The notes beneath the pieces were generated by a model. That model made no database searches. It was not told the origin of the DNA and was given only the letters and a program-made list of their open reading frames with translations. This document shows positions 16,915 through 24,103 of a DNA stretch of 44,331 nt, piece by piece. The first letter of the stretch is position 1. Each line of letters begins with the position of its first letter. Origin of the DNA: Chloroflexota bacterium (GTDB lineage: Bacteria; Chloroflexota; FW602-bin22; JACPRP01); the NCBI GenBank assembly GCA_016210495.1, contig JACQUC010000214.1, forward strand, positions 1 through 44,331, given 5' to 3'. The translations under genes were made by a program, and so were the position numbers.

Positions 16915-18795
16915 ATGGTTCTGAGGACGAGTCTCAAGGTCAAACTTGTAATCTTCTCACTTGTCATCGGCACTCTGCCGATACTCTTCGCCTACTTTTT
17001 GGTCCAGCAAAACATCGCGATGGCGAGAGATGAGCTACGGGCCGACAGTATGACGGCGGCCAAGCTGAGCCGCGCAATCGTCGACGATACGGTCGCTGAC
17101 ACGAAGGCTTTGTTGTCGACGATGAGCCGTTTTCCTGTCATCACAGGCAGCAACCCCCCGGCGATTCAACTCTTCTTGCAGGAGACCCTGGCGCTGCACC
17201 CTGATCTCCTCGTCCTGTTCGTCACCGACGGCGAGGGCAGTGTCGTGGCTTTGGCTGACACCTTTGATTCACATTCTCGTGCGAACCTGGATGCGCCACG
17301 ACTTGGCGCCAGGAATGATGGCCTCAGCCAGTCACTGACTTTCGGGCGGACGTCCTCAGGCATGCCCGTGTCCTACCTTCGGGTTCCCCTTTCGGAGTCT
17401 TTGTTTGGCCCGGCCAGCTCCATAGGCGCGGGCGTTTCCCTGCAAGCCCTTCAGTCGAAGCTCGACCTCATCGTAGCAAAGAGGCAGGGCACGGTAGTTC
17501 TGGCAGACTCGCAGGGCAACGTCCTTACGCAGTCCGATGGTGATTCAACTTTGGCGCGTCCCAACCTGGCACGCCTGCTGGAAGTTGTGACTGGCGCACA
17601 AGGCGATAGAACGTGGGAGGACTTCACGTTCTCGGACGGAAAGCCCTGGCTGAGGACAGCGGGCATCATCGAGAGAACTGGATGGTACTTCGTCGTCAGC
17701 CTTCCAGCGGGCGTCGGCTACCCCACGCTGTTGAGTATTGTTCTGCAGCAACTCCTACCGTTGCTTTTTGTCGGCCTGGTGGCAATCTATGGCGCGCTCG
17801 CCATAGCCGAAAAGCTAACCCGCCCCTTGCACAAGCTAGCCGTTGCCGCATCCTCGGTAGCTAAGGGTCAACTCGGACGAGAGGTAGAGATCGGCACCGG
17901 CGACGAGATCGAAGAGATGGCAGGCGTTTTCAACTATATGTCAAGGAGCCTTGCTGCGCACGTCAGCGAGCTGACCGAAGCCAAAGCCGAGCTCACGCGC
18001 AAAGCGGCTCAACTGAGCGAGCTACTGGCACGGACTTTCCGCTCGCAGGAGGAGGAACGAAATAGGATTGCCATCGACCTGCACGATGGCGTGGCGCAAC
18101 TCCTGGTTGGTGCATTGTACGAGGTTCAAGTTGCCAGAAGGAGCATCGCCACTGCGCCCGACATAACGCTGCATAAGCTTCATCAGGTCGAAGGATTGCT
18201 TAATTCCGCCGCCCACGAGATGCGGGCGGTGATCTTTGACCTACACCCCTCCCACTTGTATCATCACGGTCTTCCAGTAGCCATTGAAAGGTACGTGGAT
18301 CAGTTCAGCCAAGCCACGGATATCATCTGTGCAGCTCGCGTATACGGCGAGAGCGTCCGACTGCCGGTGGAAGTTGAGACCGCGGTCTATCGGATAGTCC
18401 AGGAGGCTCTCCACAACATAAGAAGGCATTCCGGGGCAAACGCGGCGTACGTCGTGCTGGTTTTCCACCAGGCCGGCGTAAAGTTGACCGTGCAGGATAA
18501 TGGCAGGGGATTCGACAAAGACAGCGCGGTCGCCTCATCGGACGGACATCTTGGCCTGGTTGGCATGCAGGAACGAGCCGGCAGCATCGGCGCGACTCTG
18601 GAAATAGTGGCCGTGCCTGGGAAGGGCACCAGAATTACCCTCGACGTACCTATTACAGAGCGACCGGAGAGGTCTGGATCGGAAGGCAAGGCCAAGTCGA
18701 CCGGGGAGTCGAACTTGGTCGCTGTTTGCGAACGAGCTGCGGGCGTCCCGGATGTCCACAAGGCTACTGGAGGCCATTGCAAGTGGAAAAGATAA
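16915..18795 (+). CDS. Sensor histidine kinase, NarL/DegS class, with extracellular sensor and HAMP domain
   Basis: This 626-residue membrane kinase has a first membrane segment at about residues 10-30, an extracytoplasmic sensor of about 230 residues (cache-like by size and layout; class uncertain), and a second membrane segment at about 273-297. A HAMP linker (about 298-350), a coiled coil, and a HisKA_3 dimerisation domain follow, with the phospho-acceptor at His390 in RIAIDLHDGVAQ. A HATPase_c domain has its N box at NIRRHSGA and glycine boxes at DNGRGFD and GHLGLVGMQERA. The start is ATG at 16915 with AGGAAG upstream; an upstream in-frame ATG at 16807 lacks a good ribosome-binding site and would add a polar N-terminus. 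The C-terminal 50 residues after the ATPase domain are polar and unlike the family. Its gene overlaps that of the response regulator. The signal sensed is unknown. Confidence 0.88.
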   Translation: MVLRTSLKVKLVIFSLVIGTLPILFAYFLVQQNIAMARDELRADSMTAAKLSRAIVDDTVADTKALLSTMSRFPVITGSNPPAIQLFLQETLALHPDLLVLFVTDGEGSVVALADTFDSHSRANLDAPRLGARNDGLSQSLTFGRTSSGMPVSYLRVPLSESLFGPASSIGAGVSLQALQSKLDLIVAKRQGTVVLADSQGNVLTQSDGDSTLARPNLARLLEVVTGAQGDRTWEDFTFSDGKPWLRTAGIIERTGWYFVVSLPAGVGYPTLLSIVLQQLLPLLFVGLVAIYGALAIAEKLTRPLHKLAVAASSVAKGQLGREVEIGTGDEIEEMAGVFNYMSRSLAAHVSELTEAKAELTRKAAQLSELLARTFRSQEEERNRIAIDLHDGVAQLLVGALYEVQVARRSIATAPDITLHKLHQVEGLLNSAAHEMRAVIFDLHPSHLYHHGLPVAIERYVDQFSQATDIICAARVYGESVRLPVEVETAVYRIVQEALHNIRRHSGANAAYVVLVFHQAGVKLTVQDNGRGFDKDSAVASSDGHLGLVGMQERAGSIGATLEIVAVPGKGTRITLDVPITERPERSGSEGKAKSTGESNLVAVCERAAGVPDVHKATGGHCKWKR

Positions 18796-19424
18796 GCGTG
18801 ATGATTGTCGACGACCATCCAGTGGTACGTCAAGGACTTCGTAGCATGCTGGCAAACGCGAAGGACATCGAAGTGGTCGCCGAGGCCTCCACAGGCGTCG
18901 AAGCTCTGCGGCGTGTGGCGTCAAGCCCACCTGACGTGGTTCTGCTGGACGTCCAACTGGTCGGGGTGAACGGCGTTCAGGTGGCGCAGCAGATCAGGCA
19001 AATGGCGCCTTGCGTGAAAGTAATAATTCTCACAGTGTACGACGATGACGAATATGTATTTGGCGCGCTGAAGGCCGGCGCGCACGGGTACCTGTTGAAA
19101 AACGTTGCGGAACGCGAGCTGGAAGCGGCAGTGCGGACTGTGCACCAGGGCGGCCGGTTGATCGGGCAGGACCTCACGGGCAAGGTGCTCGCCGAGTTTG
19201 AACGGATCGCAAAGGAGAAGGCAAGGTATGACGCGGGTCTTTCTGATCAGGAGCTTCAGGTTCTCTCTCTGATAGCCCAGGGCGCGACGGGCAGAGAGAT
19301 AGCTACGCGAACCTACTGCAGCACCATTACGGTGAAACGGAAAGTGCACGATATCTGCAGCAAGTTAGGGGTGTGCGACCGAACCCAGGCGGTCGTCGAG
19401 GCGATGCGCCGCGGTTTAATTTGA
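18783..19424 (+). CDS. Response regulator, NarL/FixJ family (REC plus LuxR-type HTH)
   Basis: This 213-residue regulator has an N-terminal receiver domain with acidic pocket Asp10/Asp11, phospho-acceptor Asp56 (VVLLDVQL), and a conserved Lys in GYLLKNV. The C-terminal LuxR-type helix-turn-helix begins LSDQELQVLSLIAQG and continues to the end. The start is GTG at 18783, nine bases after GGAGG and overlapping the kinase gene by 13 bases, so the two are likely translationally coupled. An upstream in-frame ATG at 18726 would add an unrelated extension. It is the cognate partner of the preceding kinase. Its likely target is the ECF transporter promoter just downstream, where an inverted repeat is found. 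Confidence 0.9.
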   Translation: MEKISVMIVDDHPVVRQGLRSMLANAKDIEVVAEASTGVEALRRVASSPPDVVLLDVQLVGVNGVQVAQQIRQMAPCVKVIILTVYDDDEYVFGALKAGAHGYLLKNVAERELEAAVRTVHQGGRLIGQDLTGKVLAEFERIAKEKARYDAGLSDQELQVLSLIAQGATGREIATRTYCSTITVKRKVHDICSKLGVCDRTQAVVEAMRRGLI

Positions 19425-19428
19425 GGAA

Positions 19429-19456
19429 TGATACCAAACGTATCAAAAGATGATAC
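19429..19456 (+). promoter_or_regulatory. Inverted repeat TGATAC-N5-GTATCA plus third half-site, putative operator
   Basis: TGATAC (19429-19434) and GTATCA (19440-19445) form a perfect inverted repeat with a five-base spacer. A further TGATAC lies at 19451-19456. It sits between the response regulator gene and the ECF S-component gene, centred about 65 bases before the expected start of the promoter at 19466-19495. That is a usual place for an activator site. Binding by the adjacent regulator is inference. Confidence 0.45.
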
Positions 19457-19465
19457 TTCTTCGTC

Positions 19466-19495
19466 TTGACCTCACCGGACCCATACCTCCATACT
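19466..19495 (+). promoter_or_regulatory. Putative promoter of the ECF transporter operon
   Basis: TTGACC (19466-19471) and CATACT (19490-19495) are 18 bases apart. The -35 box is strong and the -10 box weak, as is common at activator-dependent promoters. The S-component ATG is 34 bases beyond the -10 box. Confidence 0.4.
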
Positions 19496-19528
19496 CGTGC
19501 GTAAAATACGCAAATGAGGAGGACTGTG

Positions 19529-20098
19529 ATGGCAACTGCGCAGCAAGCGTTCCTGTCAAGGATCGAAGGTCAGTTCTGGCGCGTCAGCACGAAGGATATC
19601 ATCGGTTCTGTCCTCATGGGAATTGCCCTTAACCTGGTCCAGCAAGTTACGGAGAGGGCGGACGCGGCCCTCACGGGCGGGTCCTTTATCATCTTCGGCT
19701 CGATCTCCTACATGACTATCTTCACTATCGCAGCGATCTACTTTCGCTACCCCGGCGCCCTCATAACCGGCCTCGTTCAGGCAGGTATCTCTGTGGCGAC
19801 GGCGGCATCGCCGATGTCGCCGGCCTTCGTCTGGACGAACATCATTCAGTCTTTTGCCGCCGTGTTGATCGTATGGAGGCTTTCCCTTCGGCCCTGGTGG
19901 CACTGGCCGGTGCTGACTTTCGGGCACGGGCTGGTGGGCTCAATCTGCATTGCCATAGGTCTTTGGCTGATCCTGCAACTGCCAGCAAACGTGATTCTGC
20001 TGTCCGCCTCAGTGACGTGGGTTATCGAGAGCGCTGTGAGCGCGCCGTTGGTTGCTGTAATCGCCAGAGGTATCGACCGCTCAGGGGTCTTAGACTGA
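19529..20098 (+). CDS. ECF transporter S component (substrate-binding membrane protein)
   Basis: This 189-residue protein has about five to six hydrophobic segments and is followed immediately by T-component and ATPase genes, the layout of an energy-coupling-factor vitamin or metal importer. The start is ATG at 19529 with AGGAGG six bases upstream; the in-frame ATG at 19514 lies upstream of that site. The order of S, T and fused double ATPase genes recalls YkoE-type (hydroxymethylpyrimidine) systems and other dedicated ECF modules, but I see no thiamine riboswitch and cannot assign the ligand. A short N-terminal amphipathic stretch precedes the first membrane segment. Family membership rests on topology and gene context more than on a signature motif. 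Confidence 0.72.
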   Translation: MATAQQAFLSRIEGQFWRVSTKDIIGSVLMGIALNLVQQVTERADAALTGGSFIIFGSISYMTIFTIAAIYFRYPGALITGLVQAGISVATAASPMSPAFVWTNIIQSFAAVLIVWRLSLRPWWHWPVLTFGHGLVGSICIAIGLWLILQLPANVILLSASVTWVIESAVSAPLVAVIARGIDRSGVLD

Positions 20099-20113
20099 CG
20101 CAGGAAGAGACGT

Positions 20114-20887
20114 TTGCCGCTACTGACTGCCTATGCCTATTGCGATAGCCCTGTTCACCGTCTAGATCCGCGGCCCAAGACGCTCTGGCTGGCGGGTATG
20201 CTGGGCATAATCTACTCGACGGCAAGCATACCGATCCTGATTGGTTGCTTAGTGGTCGCTTTGTGCGTCAGCTCCTTGGGCAAGCTTAGCTACAAGGCTT
20301 TCCTGCCCGTGGTGAAGGCCCTCCTCGCCTTGGGCGCATTTCTGCTGGTTGTCCAGACGCTTTTCCAGAGCAAGAGCCCGGTGCTGATGGCGATTGGCCC
20401 CGTTAATCTTTACGAAAGAGGCTTGTGGGTCTCCACAGAAGTGACCGTCAGGCTGCTGTGCATGGCTGTCCTGTTCTTGCAGTTCCTCCTGTGGACCCAT
20501 CCCACGGATATCACCCTGATGCTGGTAAAGTTTGGGCTTCCATACAAGTATGCTATGATCTTACCCCTGGCCCTTCGGTTCTTCCCGATTCTGGAAAAGG
20601 AAATGGTCAGCATTTTCGATGCACAGCAGGCCCGGGGATTGGAGCTAAACAGTACCCACAAGCGCTTGCTCCGATTGGCCGTCATCCTGTTGCCCTTCTG
20701 CCTACGGGTTATGCGACGGGCCAATGACATATCGCTCAGCATGGAGCTGAGGGGCTTCGGTTGTCACCCCGACCGCACTTTTCTGCGGGAGATCAGAATG
20801 CGCCCAATGGACTACACGGTTGTCGCCCTACTGGCGCTGATGATTCTGGCCTGGATAACTGCTCGAACACTATATCTCAGTCGGTGA
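20114..20887 (+). CDS. ecfT: ECF transporter T component (EcfT/CbiQ family)
   Basis: This 257-residue membrane protein has hydrophobic N-terminal segments and a cytoplasmic coupling domain carrying the two signature motifs of EcfT: DAQQARGLE (first ARG motif) and SMELRGFG (second, XRX type), which insert into grooves of the ATPases. The start is TTG at 20114 with AGGAAGAG upstream, 15 bases after the S-component stop. The opening YAYCDSPVHRLDPRPKTLW is typical of the family (conserved HxLDPRxK). It couples the double ATPase encoded next to the S component. Confidence 0.9.
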   Translation: MPLLTAYAYCDSPVHRLDPRPKTLWLAGMLGIIYSTASIPILIGCLVVALCVSSLGKLSYKAFLPVVKALLALGAFLLVVQTLFQSKSPVLMAIGPVNLYERGLWVSTEVTVRLLCMAVLFLQFLLWTHPTDITLMLVKFGLPYKYAMILPLALRFFPILEKEMVSIFDAQQARGLELNSTHKRLLRLAVILLPFCLRVMRRANDISLSMELRGFGCHPDRTFLREIRMRPMDYTVVALLALMILAWITARTLYLSR

Positions 20888-20935
20888 GCATCAGCAGCGC
20901 CCACTGCTATGACGTAACGGAAGTGAGGTCGCCGT

Positions 20936-22714
20936 TTGGCCACGGTACTTGATGCCTCAATAGAGAGTTTTCGGTACCCTCGTTCCAGTGAAAGCGTCCT
21001 CAAACCGATCCGACTCAAGGTCGAGGAAGGGGAATTTGTCGTCATCACCGGCCCGGCAGGCTCGGGCAAGACGACACTTTGCCATTGCCTCACCGGCGTA
21101 ATTCCGAAATTCATCGCCGGTGAGTACAAGGGTCACGTCACGATAGGAGGGCAACGTGTAGATCAGATTCCACTACCCGCGGTTGCCCCGTTGGCCGGAT
21201 TCCTTCTTCAGGCGCCGGAGAATCAGCTCTTCAATCCGAGTGTCATCGAGGATGTGGCCTTCGGTCCCGAGAATCTCCGGTTCTCTCGGCCCGAGATCCA
21301 ACGGGCGGCGTTGGGCGCACTGCGTTTTGTGGGCATGGAGGACTATGCGCACCGTCTTTCCGACGCTCTCTCCGGTGGTCAGACTCAGCGCGTCGTGCTG
21401 AGTTGTATTCTGGCGATGGATCCGCCTTTGTTCATTCTGGATCAGCCGGCAGCCGAGTTGGACCCAAGCGGCAGGCGCGAGCTCTACGACAATATCTACC
21501 AATTAAACATCAGGGCACACAAAACCATCCTGGTGGTGGAAGACAGACTCAGCGACGTGGTGGCTTACGCTACCAGAATAATTCTGATGGTCGATGGCGC
21601 CATCGTTCGCGATGAGGAGCCCCAGGCCTTTTTCCAGAGCGAAGCCGTCGCCGCGTGCGGCATTCGGGTACCTGATGTGGTACGGTTGCACTATCTGTTG
21701 CAGGGCCGATCCGTCCAATCGCCACGTGTCTTCTTGACGCCAAGAGAGGTGGGCCAGAACTTTGGGCCCGCACTCGAGCAAGCCGCGGGGGCAAGCTCTT
21801 GTACAGAGACTAGTGGTAGTCCTGGCGCAAGCTTACCAGTAAGCCGTGCTGGCAACACAGCTTTACGGCAGCCCGAGAGCGCCGCCATCGAGGTGCACTA
21901 CGTGCACTATCTGTACCCACCCGGCACTTGGGCTCTGAGAGGGGTGAGCATCGAGATACGAGAGGGTGAGTTTGTGGCCCTGATTGGAGAAAACGGCGCG
22001 GGCAAGACCACCCTGGCGAAACAGCTTATCGGCTTATTGAGGCCGACCCGAGGGAGGATACTGGTCAGAGGCCGCGATGCGACAAAGATGTCAATCGCTC
22101 AGCTCGCCGACCAGGTCGGTTTTCTGTTTCAGAACCCCGACCATCAGATTTTCAGCGAATCGGTCTTCGACGAGGTGGCCTTTGGCCTGAAGATTCGGAG
22201 GGTACCGCGAGTTGAGATTGAAAGCAGGGTAGCCGAGATGCTGGACAGAGTCGGCCTTGCCGCCTACCGAAACCACCATCCTTATCTGTTGAGCCGTGGG
22301 CAGCGTCAGCGGCTGGGATTCGCCTGTGTGCTCGTTCGGCGTCCGCCCATTCTGGTGGTCGACGAGCCCTCAACCGGTCTGGACTACGCGGAAACCATAG
22401 ATGTCTTCGATCTTCTTTCCGAGTATCGTCGCCAAGGCGGCACGGTCGTCATCATCACGCACGATATGGACATGGTGGTGCGTCATGCCGAGCGCAGCAT
22501 AGTCATGGCCGGAGGTATGATTTACGTCGATACGGCCACCGCTCGGTTACAGGAACACTTCGACATGCTGCACAATGCATCCATCCGCCTGCCTGATATC
22601 TACTATCTGGTAGAAGAGCTGAAGCTGCCGAAGTCCATCACGTCTTTGGAGGAGATCGCAGACAGAATCTCAGCTTCTTGGCACGCAAGCACTTCTAAGG
22701 GCAAAACAGCATAG
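20936..22714 (+). CDS. Fused double ATPase of ECF transporter (EcfA-EcfA')
   Basis: This 592-residue protein holds two ABC ATPase domains. Domain 1 (about residues 5-240) has Walker A GPAGSGKTT at 39-47, signature LSGGQ at 145-149, and Walker B FILDQPAAELDP, where Gln170 stands in place of the catalytic Glu. Domain 2 (about residues 318-560) has Walker A GENGAGKTT, a normal Walker B with VVDEPSTGLD, and an altered signature LSRGQ. Therefore one of the two composite sites is degenerate on both faces and the other is canonical. The linker at about 245-315 is polar. Start is TTG at 20936 with GAGG seven bases upstream. It completes the ECF transporter; no terminator was found after it. Confidence 0.9.
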   Translation: MATVLDASIESFRYPRSSESVLKPIRLKVEEGEFVVITGPAGSGKTTLCHCLTGVIPKFIAGEYKGHVTIGGQRVDQIPLPAVAPLAGFLLQAPENQLFNPSVIEDVAFGPENLRFSRPEIQRAALGALRFVGMEDYAHRLSDALSGGQTQRVVLSCILAMDPPLFILDQPAAELDPSGRRELYDNIYQLNIRAHKTILVVEDRLSDVVAYATRIILMVDGAIVRDEEPQAFFQSEAVAACGIRVPDVVRLHYLLQGRSVQSPRVFLTPREVGQNFGPALEQAAGASSCTETSGSPGASLPVSRAGNTALRQPESAAIEVHYVHYLYPPGTWALRGVSIEIREGEFVALIGENGAGKTTLAKQLIGLLRPTRGRILVRGRDATKMSIAQLADQVGFLFQNPDHQIFSESVFDEVAFGLKIRRVPRVEIESRVAEMLDRVGLAAYRNHHPYLLSRGQRQRLGFACVLVRRPPILVVDEPSTGLDYAETIDVFDLLSEYRRQGGTVVIITHDMDMVVRHAERSIVMAGGMIYVDTATARLQEHFDMLHNASIRLPDIYYLVEELKLPKSITSLEEIADRISASWHASTSKGKTA

Positions 22715-22773
22715 GCCAAAAATGGCACCGTAGACTGGAGCGGCGACAAATATGAGGTGGGGCCAAATCGAGC

Positions 22774-22803
22774 TTGACAAGTATTCAGCAAGTGTTGTAT
22801 GAT
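22774..22803 (+). promoter_or_regulatory. Sigma70-type promoter of the plus-strand catabolic operon
   Basis: TTGACA (22774-22779) and TATGAT (22798-22803) are 18 bases apart. This is the only strong promoter seen between the ECF genes and the amidohydrolase gene. The transcript would start near 22810, giving a leader of about 230 bases. Confidence 0.7.
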
Positions 22804-23037
22804 GAGCGGCAGAGGAGGGGCGCTGAATCGTCCGCCTCACCACTTTGATCAACCGCTTCGTCAAACCACTATCTGTTCTTCGCGCCAGTTTGTCCGTAAG
22901 CCGTCCTTTGAGACGGGCGCGCCTGTTCCGAAGTACCCAGACTTAATCGAATATGCTTGGTCTGCTACAGAGTAGGCTTTCGCTTTGCGCCGTATCTGGA
23001 TATTCACGCGAGTTCGTGCGTAGGGAGGGCAGCCTGA
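22804..23037 (+). other. Long 5' leader of the catabolic operon
   Basis: This stretch of about 230 bases lies between the promoter and the first start codon. I see one weak hairpin (CCGTC at 22901-22905 with GACGG at 22912-22916) and no recognisable riboswitch or convincing small gene. It ends in AGGGAGGG, the ribosome-binding site of the amidohydrolase. Confidence 0.4.
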
Positions 23038-24042
23038 GTGATGGCTAGGCCCCGGACAATCGATTTCCACGGCCACTTCTTGCCCCAGAGGCTGATCGAG
23101 GCTTATCGCAAAACGCCTTATGGCCGGGCTACCAGTTGGTTGTGGGAATCACCGGCCTTCAGCGACCCCGAAGAGCACATCAAAATAATGGACGCCGTGG
23201 GCGTCGACGTCGAGGTAATCGGTCCTTCCACTGCCTTCGTAGGCGCTATCGAGGCGGCGGGGATGGAGACCAACGAAGGCGTCAGGTTCACTAACGACGA
23301 ATACGCCAGGGTCATTCGTGAATACCCAGGTCGATTCGCCGGTTCGGCGTCCATAAACCCCTTCGACATCAAGTTCTCGGTGGATGAGATAGAGAGAAGC
23401 ATTACGAAATTGGGCCTCAAGGCGATCTCGATGGAAACGTGCTACGATGGCCTGTACATCGACGACGAGCGTTTCTGGCCTGTTTTCAAAATCGCCGAGG
23501 AGCTCGACGTTCCCATCTACGCTCACGCGGCCGTTACCACACCGTATTGGAAAGAGGCGCAGAGGTCCGACAAGGACTACCTGCGCGCCGAGATCGCCAT
23601 GTTCCTAAGCTCGACCATCGCCGTGGGCCGCTTCGTGATGTTTGGCATCTACGACCGGTTTCCAAAGCTCAACGTGGTGATGGGGTTGCTGGCGGGCTTC
23701 ATTCCGTTTATGTTCGGTCGCTTTGAGGTGGTCCAGAGCTTCTACCAGAAGTGGCCGCCTGAGGCGGTCGCAGGGGAGACGGTCTTCCCGTTGCGGCTCA
23801 TGGCCGACTACAAGGGCAGGATCTTGGGCGATACCCATTCGGTAGATCACCGTGCACTCGAATGTGCCGTGGACACGCTCGGCGCGGATTGCATCGTTCT
23901 CGGCGGGGATTATCCGATCACCCCGGACCGATTCGGGATTCGGTGGAATTTGAAACAGATCGAGAGGATGAGGGTTCTGGAATCCTACAAGAGGAGCATT
24001 CTTGGCGAGAACGCTGCGAGGCTCTTGAAGTTGGACCTGTAA
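23038..24042 (+). CDS. Amidohydrolase family 2 protein (ACMSD/gamma-resorcylate decarboxylase-like), altered metal site
   Basis: This 334-residue TIM-barrel protein belongs to the amidohydrolase 2 family (PF04909), which includes aminocarboxymuconate-semialdehyde decarboxylase and gamma-resorcylate decarboxylase. The HxH metal motif is His11-Gly-His13 (IDFHGHFLP), the next metal His is His163 (PIYAHAA), and the barrel-end Asp is Asp291 (LGGDYP). The active-site His expected in the usual HxGG motif is replaced by Leu217 (LNVVMGLLAG). The protein aligns gap-free with its paralogue at 37693-38697. Start is GTG at 23038 (AGGGAGG nine bases upstream), giving equal length with the paralogue; ATG at 23041 is an alternative. 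It is the first gene of the operon. The reaction could be decarboxylation, hydration or C-C hydrolysis. Confidence 0.85.
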   Translation: MMARPRTIDFHGHFLPQRLIEAYRKTPYGRATSWLWESPAFSDPEEHIKIMDAVGVDVEVIGPSTAFVGAIEAAGMETNEGVRFTNDEYARVIREYPGRFAGSASINPFDIKFSVDEIERSITKLGLKAISMETCYDGLYIDDERFWPVFKIAEELDVPIYAHAAVTTPYWKEAQRSDKDYLRAEIAMFLSSTIAVGRFVMFGIYDRFPKLNVVMGLLAGFIPFMFGRFEVVQSFYQKWPPEAVAGETVFPLRLMADYKGRILGDTHSVDHRALECAVDTLGADCIVLGGDYPITPDRFGIRWNLKQIERMRVLESYKRSILGENAARLLKLDL

Positions 24043-24103
24043 GTGCCCACTTTGGGCTGACACTGGGTCTGATCTGGCAATCTTTGGCATGGAGGAAGCG
24101 TCT

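Noticed and set aside
19425..19528. Thiamine-type riboswitch before the ECF genes
   Set aside because: No conserved THI-box sequence or suitable fold is visible in this short gap.
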